The notes: a model not told the origin generated them from the sequence alone. A stretch of 64,000 nucleotides of DNA from Mycobacterium conspicuum (GCF_010730195.1 NZ_AP022613.1:3472001-3536000), one strand, 5' to 3'; positions 7,558 through 18,709 are shown, counted from the stretch's first letter. Made by a program: numbers and translations.

Positions 7558-9203
7558 ATGTCGTATGTAGTCACAGCACCGGAGTGGATCGAGTCAGCGG
7601 CGGCGGAGCTGAAAAGCATGAGTGCGGAGCTGGATGCGGCGCACGCGTCGGTTACCGCTAGCACCACGGGACTTGTTCCGGCGGGTGCAGACGAGGTATC
7701 GACCGCGGTCACGGCGCTCTTTGCTGAATACGGCAAAGAGTTCCAAAAGCTCGGTACGCAGGCCAGCGCGTTTCATCAGCAGTTTGTGCAAGCGCTGAGC
7801 TCGGGGGCGGGCGCGTATGCGGCCACCGAGGCAGCCAACGTTTCCTCCTTGCGGACGCTCGAACAAGATGTCCTGGGTGCGATCAATGCACCGACCGAGG
7901 CGTTGCTGGGGCGTCCGCTGATCGGCAATGGGGTCAACGGCACTGCCGCGAATCCCAACGGCGGGGACGGTGGACTGTTGTTCGGCAACGGCGGTAACGG
8001 TTTCTCCCAAACGACGTCGGGGGTAGCTGGCGGCGCCGGTGGTTCGGCGGGCCTGATTGGCAATGGCGGCGCCGGCGGGGCCGGCGGAGCCGGCGCAGTG
8101 GGTGGCGCCGGCGGCCTGGGCGGCTGGCTGGCCGGCAAAGACGGGGCCGCCGGCGTCGGGTCAGCGGTGAACGCCACCGTCCCGCTGACACAGGTGACCA
8201 CCAGCACCGGCAACCTTGGAAGCATCGCGGGCCATGTGAGCGTCTCGGTCAACGGTGGAAAGACCGTCCCGATGACGGTGGATACCGGTCCGCGGGCCTT
8301 GTCATTCCCATCAACGACATCGGCCTACAGCACCTTGGTTTTCCCACCGGGTTCCACATGTTCACCTATGGCACGTCCCAGCAGAACCTGACCGAATTCG
8401 CGGTCAGCTTCAACACGACGATCAACTTCGGTAACGGCATCGTCACCGCGCCGACCGAAGTGAATGTGCCGATCTTCTCGATCGAACACCTGAACGTGAG
8501 TCTGATTGATCCCATCACCATTTCACTCCCGGGCGGACTCTCGCCCATCGAAATCAGCAAAATCCCTGTGACACTTGCCTATCCCGATCTACCGCCCTTT
8601 ACTAAGACGTTCCCGTTGGGCGACTCCGGTGCGCAGGGAATTTTGGGTGTCGGCGCCAGCGGCCTAGAACCAAGTAGCCCCGTCACCACCGCGTTGCCCG
8701 GCCAACTCAGTCAGGGCGTGCTCATCAACGCGCCCGGTGGTTACCTGGAGTTTGGCCCCAACCCACTGACCCCAGGTGTCTCGGTTCCCGGATCGCCGAT
8801 CACCACACTGGACGTGCAAATTAACGATGGGCCACTGACCACCGTGACGGCGGCCATCGACGCCGGCGGACAGTACGGCTCCATCCCGTCGTCACTGGTT
8901 CCGAGCACAGTCCCGGTAACCTCGCCCGGCCTACCGGTGTCCTTCGGCGAAGCGTTGCCGCCCGGCACCGAGATTTCGGTTTACACCAGCAACGGCCAGA
9001 CTCTGCTCTATCAATTCACCACGACCGCTACCCAAAGCCCGGTGGTCACGCCCGGAACACCTTCGGCCAGCAATCTTTTCAATACCGGGTTCGTCCCGTT
9101 CATGGATCAACCGATCTACATCGCGAACGGCCCCAACGCCGGTAGCCCCGGAATCCCGGGGGCATTCGCCCCGAACCTCGGCACGACAATCTTCGATCTT
9201 TAG
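7558..9203 (+). pseudogene. PE_PGRS protein with C-terminal aspartic protease domain, broken by a 1-base frameshift
   Basis: The first frame (7558-8391) encodes a PE domain (residues 1 to about 100, with the YxxxE secretion motif as YAATE), then a short Gly-Asn/Gly-Ala PGRS stretch, then VPMTVDTG and nonsense to a stop. The second frame (open from before 8358 to 9203) continues the same domain, starting SAGLVIPINDIG and running through a second catalytic-type motif AIDAGGQYGSIP. This is the layout of PecA-like PE_PGRS proteases exported by type VII secretion. The frames join if one base is restored between 8288 and 8289, inside the first catalytic DTG(S) motif. As written the product lacks the protease domain. 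Either a genuine inactivation or a sequencing error. Confidence 0.88.
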
Positions 9204-9208
9204 CGGCA

Positions 9209-9331
9209 CTAGCGCGTCGTCAGCTCAAAGACCCGTATCTCGCGATCCGTGCGGCCGCGATAGGCGTCATAGTTGTGCGCGTAGTCGGCGAATTTCCTGA
9301 AGACGCGCTCGGCCTCCGGCCCGTCAATTGT
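9209..9331 (-). pseudogene. C-terminal remnant of an F420-dependent nitroreductase (Ddn) family gene
   Basis: Minus strand, open from just after an in-frame TAG (9332-9334) to the TAG at 9209-9211. The last ~35 codons read like the end of the deazaflavin-dependent oxidoreductase family: NYDAYRGRTDREIRVFEL compares with NYDVYQTRTDREIPVVIL in the intact gene at 59895-60323. No start codon or N-terminal part is present upstream, where the nitroreductase gene lies. It is therefore a decayed fragment. Confidence 0.75.
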
Positions 9332-9388
9332 CTAGCGGTGACCGGTATTTCACGTCCGCCCAACGCACATCCGGAAACGTCTCATCGC

Positions 9389-10057
9389 TCACGAGGCGGC
9401 GCCCTCTAGAAACGCTCGGTTGCCGTATCGGTCGAGCGAGACGAGTTCGCCGACCGGCCGACGCGTGGTGGGACCGTACTTGCCCATCGGCCAGCCCAGC
9501 GGAATAACCGCGCACGGAGTGACATTCCGCGGCAACCCCAAGGCACGCTTGGCCAATAGCGTGCTCCACAGCGGCATGGTGATCAGCGCCGCGCCCAGCC
9601 CGGCCGCGCGCGCCGCCAGCAGCAGGTTCTGCACCGCGGGATAGATGGACCCGTAGGCGCTGCTCGCGGCTATCGGGGGCCAAGGCGCAACGGTGCCCTT
9701 CAGGCATGCCACCACGACGACGGGGATGTCGTCGAAGTGCTCCACCTGCCAGCGCACGGCCTTGAGCGTCCGCAGCATCTTGTCGTCGCCGCGGCGGCGC
9801 AGGGTGCGCTGGTAGGCGGGCCCGAAGACACTCCAGGCCCGGCGAGTCAACCGGCCCAGCTTCGTGACCACGCCGCGATCCTTGACGACGATGAACTCCC
9901 AGTTCTGCGCGTTCGAACCGGTCGGCGCCTTCATCGCCAGCTCGAGCAGATGCAGCACCAGCGCGTCGTCGACCGGGTCGGGCTTCAGACGGCGGATGGC
10001 ACGCTGGGTCCGCATCACCTCTTCGAGGGGCATGTTGAGCGGTTCGTGTTGGGTCAT
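9389..10057 (-). CDS. Nitroreductase family protein (FMN-dependent)
   Basis: 222 residues from ATG 10057 (GTG 10063 would add two). The FMN-binding N-terminal motif is visible as TQRAIRRLKPDPV, then APTGSNAQNWEFIVV, and the C-terminal LGLPRNVTPCAVIPLGWP. Such enzymes reduce nitro-compounds, quinones or enones with NAD(P)H. The gene is divergent from cbiZ, with a strong inverted repeat between them. The substrate is unknown. Confidence 0.85.
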   Translation of the reverse strand: MTQHEPLNMPLEEVMRTQRAIRRLKPDPVDDALVLHLLELAMKAPTGSNAQNWEFIVVKDRGVVTKLGRLTRRAWSVFGPAYQRTLRRRGDDKMLRTLKAVRWQVEHFDDIPVVVVACLKGTVAPWPPIAASSAYGSIYPAVQNLLLAARAAGLGAALITMPLWSTLLAKRALGLPRNVTPCAVIPLGWPMGKYGPTTRRPVGELVSLDRYGNRAFLEGAAS

Positions 10058-10091
10058 GACCACGATTCAACACGCCCGCCCGCGCAGCGCA

Positions 10092-10147
10092 CGAGCGTAA
10101 CCCCACTGCGAAAATCCACAGCCGACGTCGCAGCCTGGTTACGCTCG
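10092..10147. repeat. Large perfect-stem hairpin between nitroreductase and cbiZ
   Basis: CGAGCGTAACC (10092-10102) and GGTTACGCTCG (10137-10147) are a perfect 11-bp inverted repeat. Inside it CTGCGA (10106-10111) and TCGCAG (10128-10133) add a 6-bp stem. The right arm contains the probable -10 element of cbiZ (TACGCT, 10140-10145). A likely operator or RNA structure; a similar inner module occurs before the deaminase gene at 23133-23153. Confidence 0.85.
10140..10145 (+). promoter_or_regulatory. Probable -10 element TACGCT of cbiZ, leaderless
   Basis: TANNNT hexamer with exactly 6 nt to GTG 10152, the spacing expected if transcription begins at the start codon. It lies in the right arm of the hairpin. 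Confidence 0.6.
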
Positions 10148-10151
10148 CGAA

Positions 10152-10820
10152 GTGCATCCACGGTTGACCGCCCGGGTAGAGCAGGCTCGCTCGCTGCCGG
10201 TGTTGCTGTGGCAGTTCGCCGAGCCCCGACTGTGCATCTCGTCGGGCCCGCTGGGCGGCGGCCTCGGCGCCCGGAACTGGGTGCTCAACGCCACGGTCCC
10301 CCTCGATTACGACCGCACCGACCCGGACCGCCACCTGACCGAGATCGGCAGCGCGCTCAATCTCGCCGGCACCGGCTGCGGGCTGCTCACCGCCGTTGAC
10401 GTGACCCGGCATCACCTCGCCGCCGACGGCGGCGTGTCCACCACGGCAACCGTCGGGCTGTCCAGCCCGGCCTGGGCGGCCGCGCCCGACGGGCACTTCC
10501 GCCGCGAGGCACCGTCCGGTGAGCACTACCCGGTGGGGACGATCAACATCGTGGTCGCGGTGCCGGTGCGGCTGTCCGAGGCAGCGCTCGTCAATGCCGT
10601 GGCCACCGCGACAGAAGCCAAAACGCAGGCGCTCTACGAGGTTGGGGTGCGGGCCACCGGCACCGCCTCGGACGCGGTCGTCGTGCACTGCCCGACCGAC
10701 GGGATTGCGGAGACCTACGGCGGGCCGCGCTCGGCGTTCGGCGCCCGGATCGCACGAGCGGTGCACGCGGCCGTCCGGACCGGCGCCCAATCCTGGATTT
10801 CCGGCGCGCCCGAACGCTAG
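10152..10820 (+). CDS. cbiZ: Adenosylcobinamide amidohydrolase CbiZ
   Basis: 222 residues matching the CbiZ family over its whole length: the core GGGLGARNWVLNATVP near residue 35, AGTGCGLLTAVDV near 74 and the GTINIVVAVPVRL strand near 130. CbiZ cleaves the aminopropanol side chain off adenosylcobinamide so that salvaged corrinoids enter the de novo pathway at adenosylcobyric acid. In this window CobD catalyses the reverse-direction attachment, so both halves of salvage lie within 7 kb. The GTG start follows a leaderless-type -10. The stop shares CTAG with the convergent small gene. Confidence 0.85.
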   Translation: MHPRLTARVEQARSLPVLLWQFAEPRLCISSGPLGGGLGARNWVLNATVPLDYDRTDPDRHLTEIGSALNLAGTGCGLLTAVDVTRHHLAADGGVSTTATVGLSSPAWAAAPDGHFRREAPSGEHYPVGTINIVVAVPVRLSEAALVNAVATATEAKTQALYEVGVRATGTASDAVVVHCPTDGIAETYGGPRSAFGARIARAVHAAVRTGAQSWISGAPER

Positions 10821-11116
10821 TTGGGGTCGCGGACCGAATCGAGGCGCTCGTTTACCCGAGCCAGCGCCTCGTCGAAGACCTCCACCTTTTCGCCACGGCG
10901 TTCGTTGGCCGGCTGGGCGGCGCCGCGAGCACCTTCACTCGCCACCCGGGCAGCGCCCTGGCGCCGCAACAGGCTGAAGTTCTTCTCACGCGCGGCCCGG
11001 AGCCGGCCCTGTAGATCCTTCAGTTGCTGCTCGTCCATGCGCTCCAGGGCGGCGGGGTGGCTCTCGCCGATCAGCGAGTCTTCCTGCTGGGTCAGGTTCA
11101 CACGGTGGTTGCTCAC
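10817..11116 (-). CDS. Small charged, probably helical protein of unknown function
   Basis: 99 residues from GTG 11116 (VSNHRVNLTQ). Residues about 25-50 (MDEQQLKDLQGRLRAAREKN) are strongly helical and coiled-coil-like, and the C-terminal EVFDEALARVNERLDSVRDPN is another amphipathic helix. There is no signal peptide or membrane segment. The stop overlaps the convergent cbiZ stop by three bases. I do not recognise the family; similar short proteins are widespread in mycobacteria. Confidence 0.65.
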   Translation of the reverse strand: MSNHRVNLTQQEDSLIGESHPAALERMDEQQLKDLQGRLRAAREKNFSLLRRQGAARVASEGARGAAQPANERRGEKVEVFDEALARVNERLDSVRDPN

Positions 11117-11245
11117 CGTAGATTCATAGCCTGCGCCACCACGCCGGCGCAGCGAGCTGCCGAACCGTCACGTCGGGGCCATCTCACGTTCACGTTGACG
11201 CGGCACGAATCGCGCCTCACCCACGAGATCCCCTCTACCAGAGCG

Positions 11246-11620
11246 CTATTCGACCTTCCGCCAGGTCTGGCAATTGCTGGAATGAAACGCGACGTCTGTC
11301 GGTTCGATGGTCACCCGAACGGGTCCGGTCTCCACACCTTCGGCGATCGTCGATTCGCGACTCTCGTTGAGGCTGCGCAGGCGTGCCCACACGCAGCTCT
11401 GTCCAAGCGCGGGAGGTTCTGAGGCGTATTTTCCCGGTCGGATCTCGGATCCGACGACGAACTTTCCGTCGCCGGGAATGGTGTCCGCGGTGGGGCGATC
11501 GGAGAGCGCGGGTCTTTCGCTTTGCGCGGGGCTGGGGCTCTGTGCCTTCGGTGAATTACCCCCGCACGCCGAACAGACGCAGGCCGCTGCCATTAGCGCC
11601 GCACAAATCGCGGGTTTCAC
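11246..11620 (-). CDS. Small lipoprotein of unknown function
   Basis: 124 residues. A lipoprotein signal peptide is followed by lipobox VCSAC, so the mature protein would be anchored at Cys19, followed by a Pro/Ser-rich linker to about residue 45. The mature domain (GDGKFVVGSEIRPGKYAS, then SCVWARL and a C-terminal NCQTWRKV with a likely disulfide) resembles small mycobacterial surface domains that begin with G.Y.VG.DI.PG.Y. The role is unknown. It lies just downstream of tRNA-Val on the same strand. Confidence 0.75.
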   Translation of the reverse strand: MKPAICAALMAAACVCSACGGNSPKAQSPSPAQSERPALSDRPTADTIPGDGKFVVGSEIRPGKYASEPPALGQSCVWARLRSLNESRESTIAEGVETGPVRVTIEPTDVAFHSSNCQTWRKVE

Positions 11621-11675
11621 AATGGCAAATCGTACTGACAGCGGCCGACGGCTGATCGCTTCTGACGTACCTTCG

Positions 11676-11747
11676 TGGGCGCGGACGGTATCGAACCGCC
11701 GACCGCTGGTGTGTAAAACCAGAGCTCTACCACTGAGCTACGCGCCC
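11676..11747 (-). tRNA. tRNA-Val (anticodon TAC)
   Basis: Read on the minus strand, the acceptor GGGCGCG (11747 down) pairs with CGCGCCC followed by discriminator A at 11676. The D-arm GCTCAGTGGTAGAGC is typical. The anticodon stem CTGGT/ACCAG encloses the loop TTTACAC, giving anticodon TAC (valine, GUA codons). The T-arm has the TTCGATA loop. CCA is not encoded. 72 nt. Confidence 0.95.
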
Positions 11748-11795
11748 CTATGCCCGAGGCAGGCTACACGCCCGAACGCCAACCCCCCAAAACCG

Positions 11796-12257
11796 TCACC
11801 CCCGCAAAGCGGCCAACGCCGAAGTCCACAGCCGTTGGTCGCGGGATTCGCCGGGCTCTTTCATCTCGGCAAACTGGATGATCCCGGACCGGTCGACGAC
11901 GAAGGTGCCCCGGTTGGCATAGCCGGCGGCGTCGTTGAACACCCCGTAGGCCTGACTCACCGCGCCGTGCGGCCAGAAGTCCGACAGCACCGGAAACAGG
12001 AAGCCGCTCTCGGTCGCCCAGATCTTATGCGTGGGCGGCGGGCCTACGGAAATGGCCAGCGCCGCGCTGTCGTCGTTGTCGAACTCCGGCAGGTGATCCC
12101 GCAGCCGGTCCAGCTCGCCCTGACAGATCCCGGTGAACGCCAGCGGAAAAAACACCAGCAGCACGTTCTTGGCACCGCGGTAGGAGCTGAGGGTGACGGG
12201 TTGCTGATTCTGGTCGCGCAGCGTGAAGTCGGGCGCCGGGGTTCCGACGGGAAGCAT
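11796..12257 (-). CDS. ahpE: One-cysteine peroxiredoxin AhpE
   Basis: 153 residues, as in M. tuberculosis AhpE (Rv2238c). The peroxidatic motif PLAFTGICQGEL places Cys45 in the usual position; the second Cys used by two-Cys peroxiredoxins is absent. AhpE reduces organic hydroperoxides and peroxynitrite and is recycled by mycoredoxin and mycothiol. The ATG overlaps the stop of the upstream DUF3052 gene (TGATG), so translation is coupled. Confidence 0.95.
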   Translation of the reverse strand: MLPVGTPAPDFTLRDQNQQPVTLSSYRGAKNVLLVFFPLAFTGICQGELDRLRDHLPEFDNDDSAALAISVGPPPTHKIWATESGFLFPVLSDFWPHGAVSQAYGVFNDAAGYANRGTFVVDRSGIIQFAEMKEPGESRDQRLWTSALAALRG

Positions 12258-12679
12258 CAACGCTTCCCGGCGCGTGACTTCGGCTGTACCAGGCGGCTGG
12301 CGCTCCAGTCGCCGAGGTTGACCGACGAGGTCGGCATCAGGCCCGCGGTGGGGGCGGCCTCGGCGATCTCGGCGGGCAGCACGTGACCGGGCTTGCCGGT
12401 CTTGGGCGTCAGCACCCAGATCACCCCGTCTTCGGCCAACGGGGTGATCGCATCCATCAACGTGTCGACCAGATCCCCGTCGCCGTCGCGCCACCACAGC
12501 AGGACGACGTCAATGACCTCGTCGCTGTCCTCGTCGAGCAGCTCACCGCCGCAGGCCTCCTCGACCGCGGCGCGGATGTCGTCGTCGGTGTCTTCGTCCC
12601 AACCCCACTCCTGGACGACTTGGTCTCGTTGGATGCCCAGCTTGCGACCGTAGCCCGGGGCGTGATCCTCCGCGACCAC
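12257..12679 (-). CDS. DUF3052 family protein
   Basis: 140 residues, orthologue of Rv2239c. It is acidic in the middle (EWGWDEDTDDDIRAAVEEACG) with the conserved LLWWRDGDGDLVD near residue 60 and PLAEDGVIWVLTPKTGKPGHV after it. The function is unknown. GTG 12679 is preceded by an AAGGAGG about 6 nt upstream, a strong ribosome-binding site that fixes the start. It is translationally coupled to ahpE. Confidence 0.85.
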   Translation of the reverse strand: MVAEDHAPGYGRKLGIQRDQVVQEWGWDEDTDDDIRAAVEEACGGELLDEDSDEVIDVVLLWWRDGDGDLVDTLMDAITPLAEDGVIWVLTPKTGKPGHVLPAEIAEAAPTAGLMPTSSVNLGDWSASRLVQPKSRAGKR

Positions 12680-12761
12680 CGTGGAGCCTCCTTAAACTGT
12701 CCGCGCGCCCTGCGATGGGCTTTATCGTCGCATAAGTAAATGCCGGGCCGTTACAGCCACC

Positions 12762-13352
12762 TCAGAAGGACGCCAGACACAGTTTCAACGCCTTGGTCTT
12801 GGTGTCGTTGAGCTGGTCGACCCGCTTGTTGAACTCCCCGGTCGGGGCGTGTGTGCCGATGGCGTTGGCGACCGCGTGGGCGGCGTCGACGTAGGCGTTG
12901 AACGCGTCCCGCAGATCCGAGGACATCGCGTCGTTGAGCGCGCCGCCGACGGTGGAGGCGCTGTCGTTGAGCGCGTCGATGGCCGGGCCCTCGGTGGGGC
13001 CGGTGTTGTGGCCCTGGTTGTAGGTCTTGACGAACACGTTGACCTTGTCGATCGCGGCGCTGCTGCTGGTGGCGAGCGTGTCACAGGAGGTGCGAATCGC
13101 CTTGGTGGTCAAGGATTGTTGCCGTTGAGACTCGCGGACGCTCGAGGTCGCGATCGACGCCGAAACCGACGCGGACACCGACGCCCGGTAGGCCGGGGCG
13201 ACCTTGGTGTTCGGGGTGGCCATGCCGTCGGTCATCTTGGTGCATGCCGCCACCACCATCAACGTCGCGGCCAAGCCACCAATGCACCCGGACAGCAGGG
13301 CGCGGCGCTTGGCCGACTCCCCCGCCGGAACGGCACGCCATCCGTTGAGCAC
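12762..13352 (-). CDS. Probable lipoprotein or secreted protein, Rv2240c-like
   Basis: 196 residues from GTG 13352, chosen because AGGAG precedes it. The start VLNGWRAVPAGESAKRR is followed by a hydrophobic stretch (about residues 21-37) ending VVAACTK, a plausible lipobox with Cys at about 38. The mature part is Ala/Ser-rich and helical with two further cysteines (TSCDTLA and LKLCLASF) that could pair. Function unknown. Divergent from aceE with about 119 bp between starts. Confidence 0.75.
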   Translation of the reverse strand: MLNGWRAVPAGESAKRRALLSGCIGGLAATLMVVAACTKMTDGMATPNTKVAPAYRASVSASVSASIATSSVRESQRQQSLTTKAIRTSCDTLATSSSAAIDKVNVFVKTYNQGHNTGPTEGPAIDALNDSASTVGGALNDAMSSDLRDAFNAYVDAAHAVANAIGTHAPTGEFNKRVDQLNDTKTKALKLCLASF

Positions 13353-13471
13353 GGCTCCTGACGTTACCGGGTCGCACCTGCTATCGCCCTCAACGCACCG
13401 GATTGGCGTGGGTGGGGCACGATAAAGGGCGATCGTCCACACAGAAAACCCGCCGAGCACAGGAGCGGAAG

Positions 13472-16261
<2,790 letters not shown>

Positions 16262-16307
16262 CCACGCCTCGCCAACGGCCTTGGCCGGAACTTCCAGAAA
16301 TCAGGCG

Positions 16308-16313
16308 TAGCTT
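16308..16313 (+). promoter_or_regulatory. Probable -10 element TAGCTT of mabR
   Basis: TANNNT with 6 nt to GTG 16320, the spacing of a leaderless transcript. An AGGAG at 16316-16320 overlaps the GTG itself and cannot act as its ribosome-binding site. Confidence 0.5.
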
Positions 16314-16319
16314 TTAGGA

Positions 16320-17660
16320 GTGAGTGACAAGCGGGCGCCGGCACCCAAGCCGAAGGCGGCGCTCGAGCTGCTGGACACCGTGTCCGAGGGCCTGCTGCGG
16401 CGGCTGAAGCAGTACTCCGGCCGGCTGGCAACCGAGGCGGTCTCGGCCATGCACGAGCGGCTGCCGTTCTTCGCCGATCTGGAAGCGTCCCAGCGGGCCA
16501 GCGTGGCGCTGGTGGTGCAGACCGCGGTGGTGAACTTCGTCGAGTGGATGCACGACCCGCACAGCGACGTCACCCACACCGCGCAGGCATTCGAACTGGT
16601 ACCCCAGGAGCTGCACCGCCGCATCCCGTTGCGCAACAGCGTGGAGATGGTGCGAGTCACCATGGAGTTCTTCGAAGAGGTGGTGCCGCTGGTGGCCCGC
16701 GACGAGGAGCAGCTGACCGCCTTGACCGCCGGCATCCTGAAATACAGCCGCGACTTGGCTTTCAGTCTCGCCACGGCGTACGCCGACGCGGCCGAAGCGC
16801 GTGGGTCCTGGGACAGCCGGATGGAAGCCAGCGTCGTTGACGCGGTGGTGCGCGGCGACACCGGCCCCGAGCTGCTGTCCCGGGCGGCCGCGTTGAACTG
16901 GGATACCACCGCGCCGGCGACCGTGGTGGTCGGCACGCCGGCACCCGGCCGCGGCGGCTCAAGCGGCGAGGATGACAGCCTGCGCGCCAGTCAGCACGTC
17001 CGCGACACCGCGGCTCGCCACGGCCGGGCGGCGCTCACCGACGTGCACGGGACGTGGCTGGTGGCGATCGTGTCCGGCCAGGTATCGCCGACCGACAAGT
17101 TCCTGGCCGACCTGCTGGGCGCGTTCTCCGACGCCCCGGTGGTCATCGGGCCCGTCGCGCCGATGCTGACCGCCGCCTATCACAGCGCAAGCGAGGCGAT
17201 TTCGGGGATGAACGCCGTCGCCGGCTGGCGCGGAGCGCCGCGCCCGGTGCTGGCGAGGGAACTGCTGCCCGAGCGCGCGCTGATGGGCGACGCGTCGGCG
17301 ATCGTGGCGCTGCATACCGACGTGATGCGGCCGCTGGCCGATGCCGGACCGACGCTCATCGAGACCCTCGATGCTTATCTGGATTGCGGCGGCGCGATCG
17401 AGGCCTGCGCGCGCAAGTTGTTCGTTCATCCAAACACCGTGCGGTACCGGCTCAAGCGCATCACCGACTTCACCGGCCGCGATCCGACCCAGCCGCGCGA
17501 CGCCTACGTGCTGCGAGTGGCGGCCACGGTGGGCCAACTCAACTACCCGACGCCTCAATCGACTACCGGAAACAACCCCATGCCGGAGATACCGCTGGCG
17601 GTCAACGGCCCGGTCAAAGGGCAGGTCAACGGGGATGCGGCGGCCCCGTCGGACCGGTAG
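16320..17660 (+). CDS. mabR: PucR/CdaR-family transcriptional regulator MabR
   Basis: 446 residues, orthologue of Rv2242 (MabR), which in mycobacteria regulates the FAS-II operon that follows here. The C-terminal PucR helix-turn-helix is clear: ETLDAYLDCGG, then ACARKLFVHPNTVRYRLKRI at about 361-380. The N-terminal two thirds (SGRLATEAVSAMHERLPFF, VEWMHDPHSDV) form the sensing domain. The C-terminus has an about 35-residue tail after LNYPTPQ that I do not remember in M. tuberculosis. Start GTG 16320. Confidence 0.92.
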   Translation: MSDKRAPAPKPKAALELLDTVSEGLLRRLKQYSGRLATEAVSAMHERLPFFADLEASQRASVALVVQTAVVNFVEWMHDPHSDVTHTAQAFELVPQELHRRIPLRNSVEMVRVTMEFFEEVVPLVARDEEQLTALTAGILKYSRDLAFSLATAYADAAEARGSWDSRMEASVVDAVVRGDTGPELLSRAAALNWDTTAPATVVVGTPAPGRGGSSGEDDSLRASQHVRDTAARHGRAALTDVHGTWLVAIVSGQVSPTDKFLADLLGAFSDAPVVIGPVAPMLTAAYHSASEAISGMNAVAGWRGAPRPVLARELLPERALMGDASAIVALHTDVMRPLADAGPTLIETLDAYLDCGGAIEACARKLFVHPNTVRYRLKRITDFTGRDPTQPRDAYVLRVAATVGQLNYPTPQSTTGNNPMPEIPLAVNGPVKGQVNGDAAAPSDR

Positions 17661-17713
17661 TGATTTAGCCAACAGATCGCGACGCGATATCAAACACGTA
17701 GCTTACGGGCCTG

Positions 17714-17734
17714 TTTTGTATACTCCATACAAAA
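17714..17734. promoter_or_regulatory. Palindromic operator in front of the FAS-II operon, probable MabR site
   Basis: TTTTGTAT, five bases, ATACAAAA: a perfect 8-bp inverted repeat in an AT-rich patch, 67 bp before fabD GTG. The centre contains TATACT (17719-17724), which could be a -10 element, and a second candidate -10 TAATCT lies at 17752-17757. MabR is known to bind an inverted repeat upstream of fabD; position and form fit, but I cannot compare with the published site here. Confidence 0.8.
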
Positions 17735-17800
17735 ACCTAAGACGAGGTTCATAATCTGTTACACCCGCCAAAACCGTTTCCACAGTGTTCTCTTAAACAC

Positions 17801-18709
17801 GTGATCGCATTTCTTGCGCCCGGACAGGGCTCGCAGACGGAGGGAATGCTGTCGCCGTGGTTGGAACTTCCCGGCGCAGCGGACCAGCTGGCGTCCTGGT
17901 CGCAGGCCAGTGGCCTGGACCTGCAACGGCTGGGCACCACTGCCTCGTCCGAGGAGATCACCGACACCGCCATCGCTCAGCCGTTGATCGTCGCGGCCAC
18001 CCTGCTGGCTTATCAGGAGCTTAAGAACCGCGGGCTGCTCAGCGGCGCAGACCTGGTCGTTGCGGGCCACTCCGTCGGCGAGATCGCGGCCTACGCGATC
18101 GCCGGTGTGATGGCCGCCGACGACGCGGTCGCGCTGGCCGCCACCCGCGGCGCCGAGATGGCCAAGGCCTGTGCCGCCGAGCCGACCGGCATGTCCGCGG
18201 TCCTCGGCGGCGAAGAGGCCGATGTGCTCAGCCGTCTCGAGCAGCTCGACCTGGTCCCCGCGAACCGCAACGCCGCCGGCCAGATCGTCGCCGCCGGTCC
18301 GCTGACCGCGCTGGAGAAGCTCGCCGAAGACCCGCCGGAGAAGGCCCGAGTGCGCGCGTTGAGCGTGGCCGGCGCCTTCCACACCCGGTTCATGGCTCCG
18401 GCTCTTGACGGCTTCGCCGCCGCGGCGGCCAACATCGCCATCGCCGAGCCCACCGCCACGCTGCTGTCCAACCGCGACGGCCAGCCCGTCACGTCGGCGG
18501 CGGCGGCAATGCAGACCCTGGTCTCTCAGCTCACCCAACCGGTGCGCTGGGACCTGTGCACCGCGACGCTGCGTGAGCACAACATCACGGCGATCGTGGA
18601 GTTCCCGCCCGCGGGCACCCTCACGGGCATCGCCAAACGCGAACTTCGGGGGGTTCCTACGCGCGCCGTCAAGTCACCCGCAGATCTGGACGAGCTGGCC
18701 AACCTCTAA
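17801..18709 (+). CDS. fabD: Malonyl-CoA:ACP transacylase FabD
   Basis: 302 residues, as in M. tuberculosis (Rv2243). PGQGSQ at residues 7-12, nucleophile GHSVGE with Ser91, and GAFHT with the catalytic His near 194. FabD moves malonyl from CoA to AcpM to feed FAS-II. First gene of the fabD-acpM-kasA-kasB-accD6 operon, starting at GTG 17801 after an about 140-bp promoter region. Confidence 0.97.
   Translation: MIAFLAPGQGSQTEGMLSPWLELPGAADQLASWSQASGLDLQRLGTTASSEEITDTAIAQPLIVAATLLAYQELKNRGLLSGADLVVAGHSVGEIAAYAIAGVMAADDAVALAATRGAEMAKACAAEPTGMSAVLGGEEADVLSRLEQLDLVPANRNAAGQIVAAGPLTALEKLAEDPPEKARVRALSVAGAFHTRFMAPALDGFAAAAANIAIAEPTATLLSNRDGQPVTSAAAAMQTLVSQLTQPVRWDLCTATLREHNITAIVEFPPAGTLTGIAKRELRGVPTRAVKSPADLDELANL

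Noticed and set aside
7978..8160. Mobile or satellite repeat in the GGCGGCNGG-rich stretch
   Set aside because: It is the in-frame PGRS part of the PE gene.
8280..8300. Programmed ribosomal frameshift
   Set aside because: No slippery heptamer or downstream structure; single-base loss is simpler.
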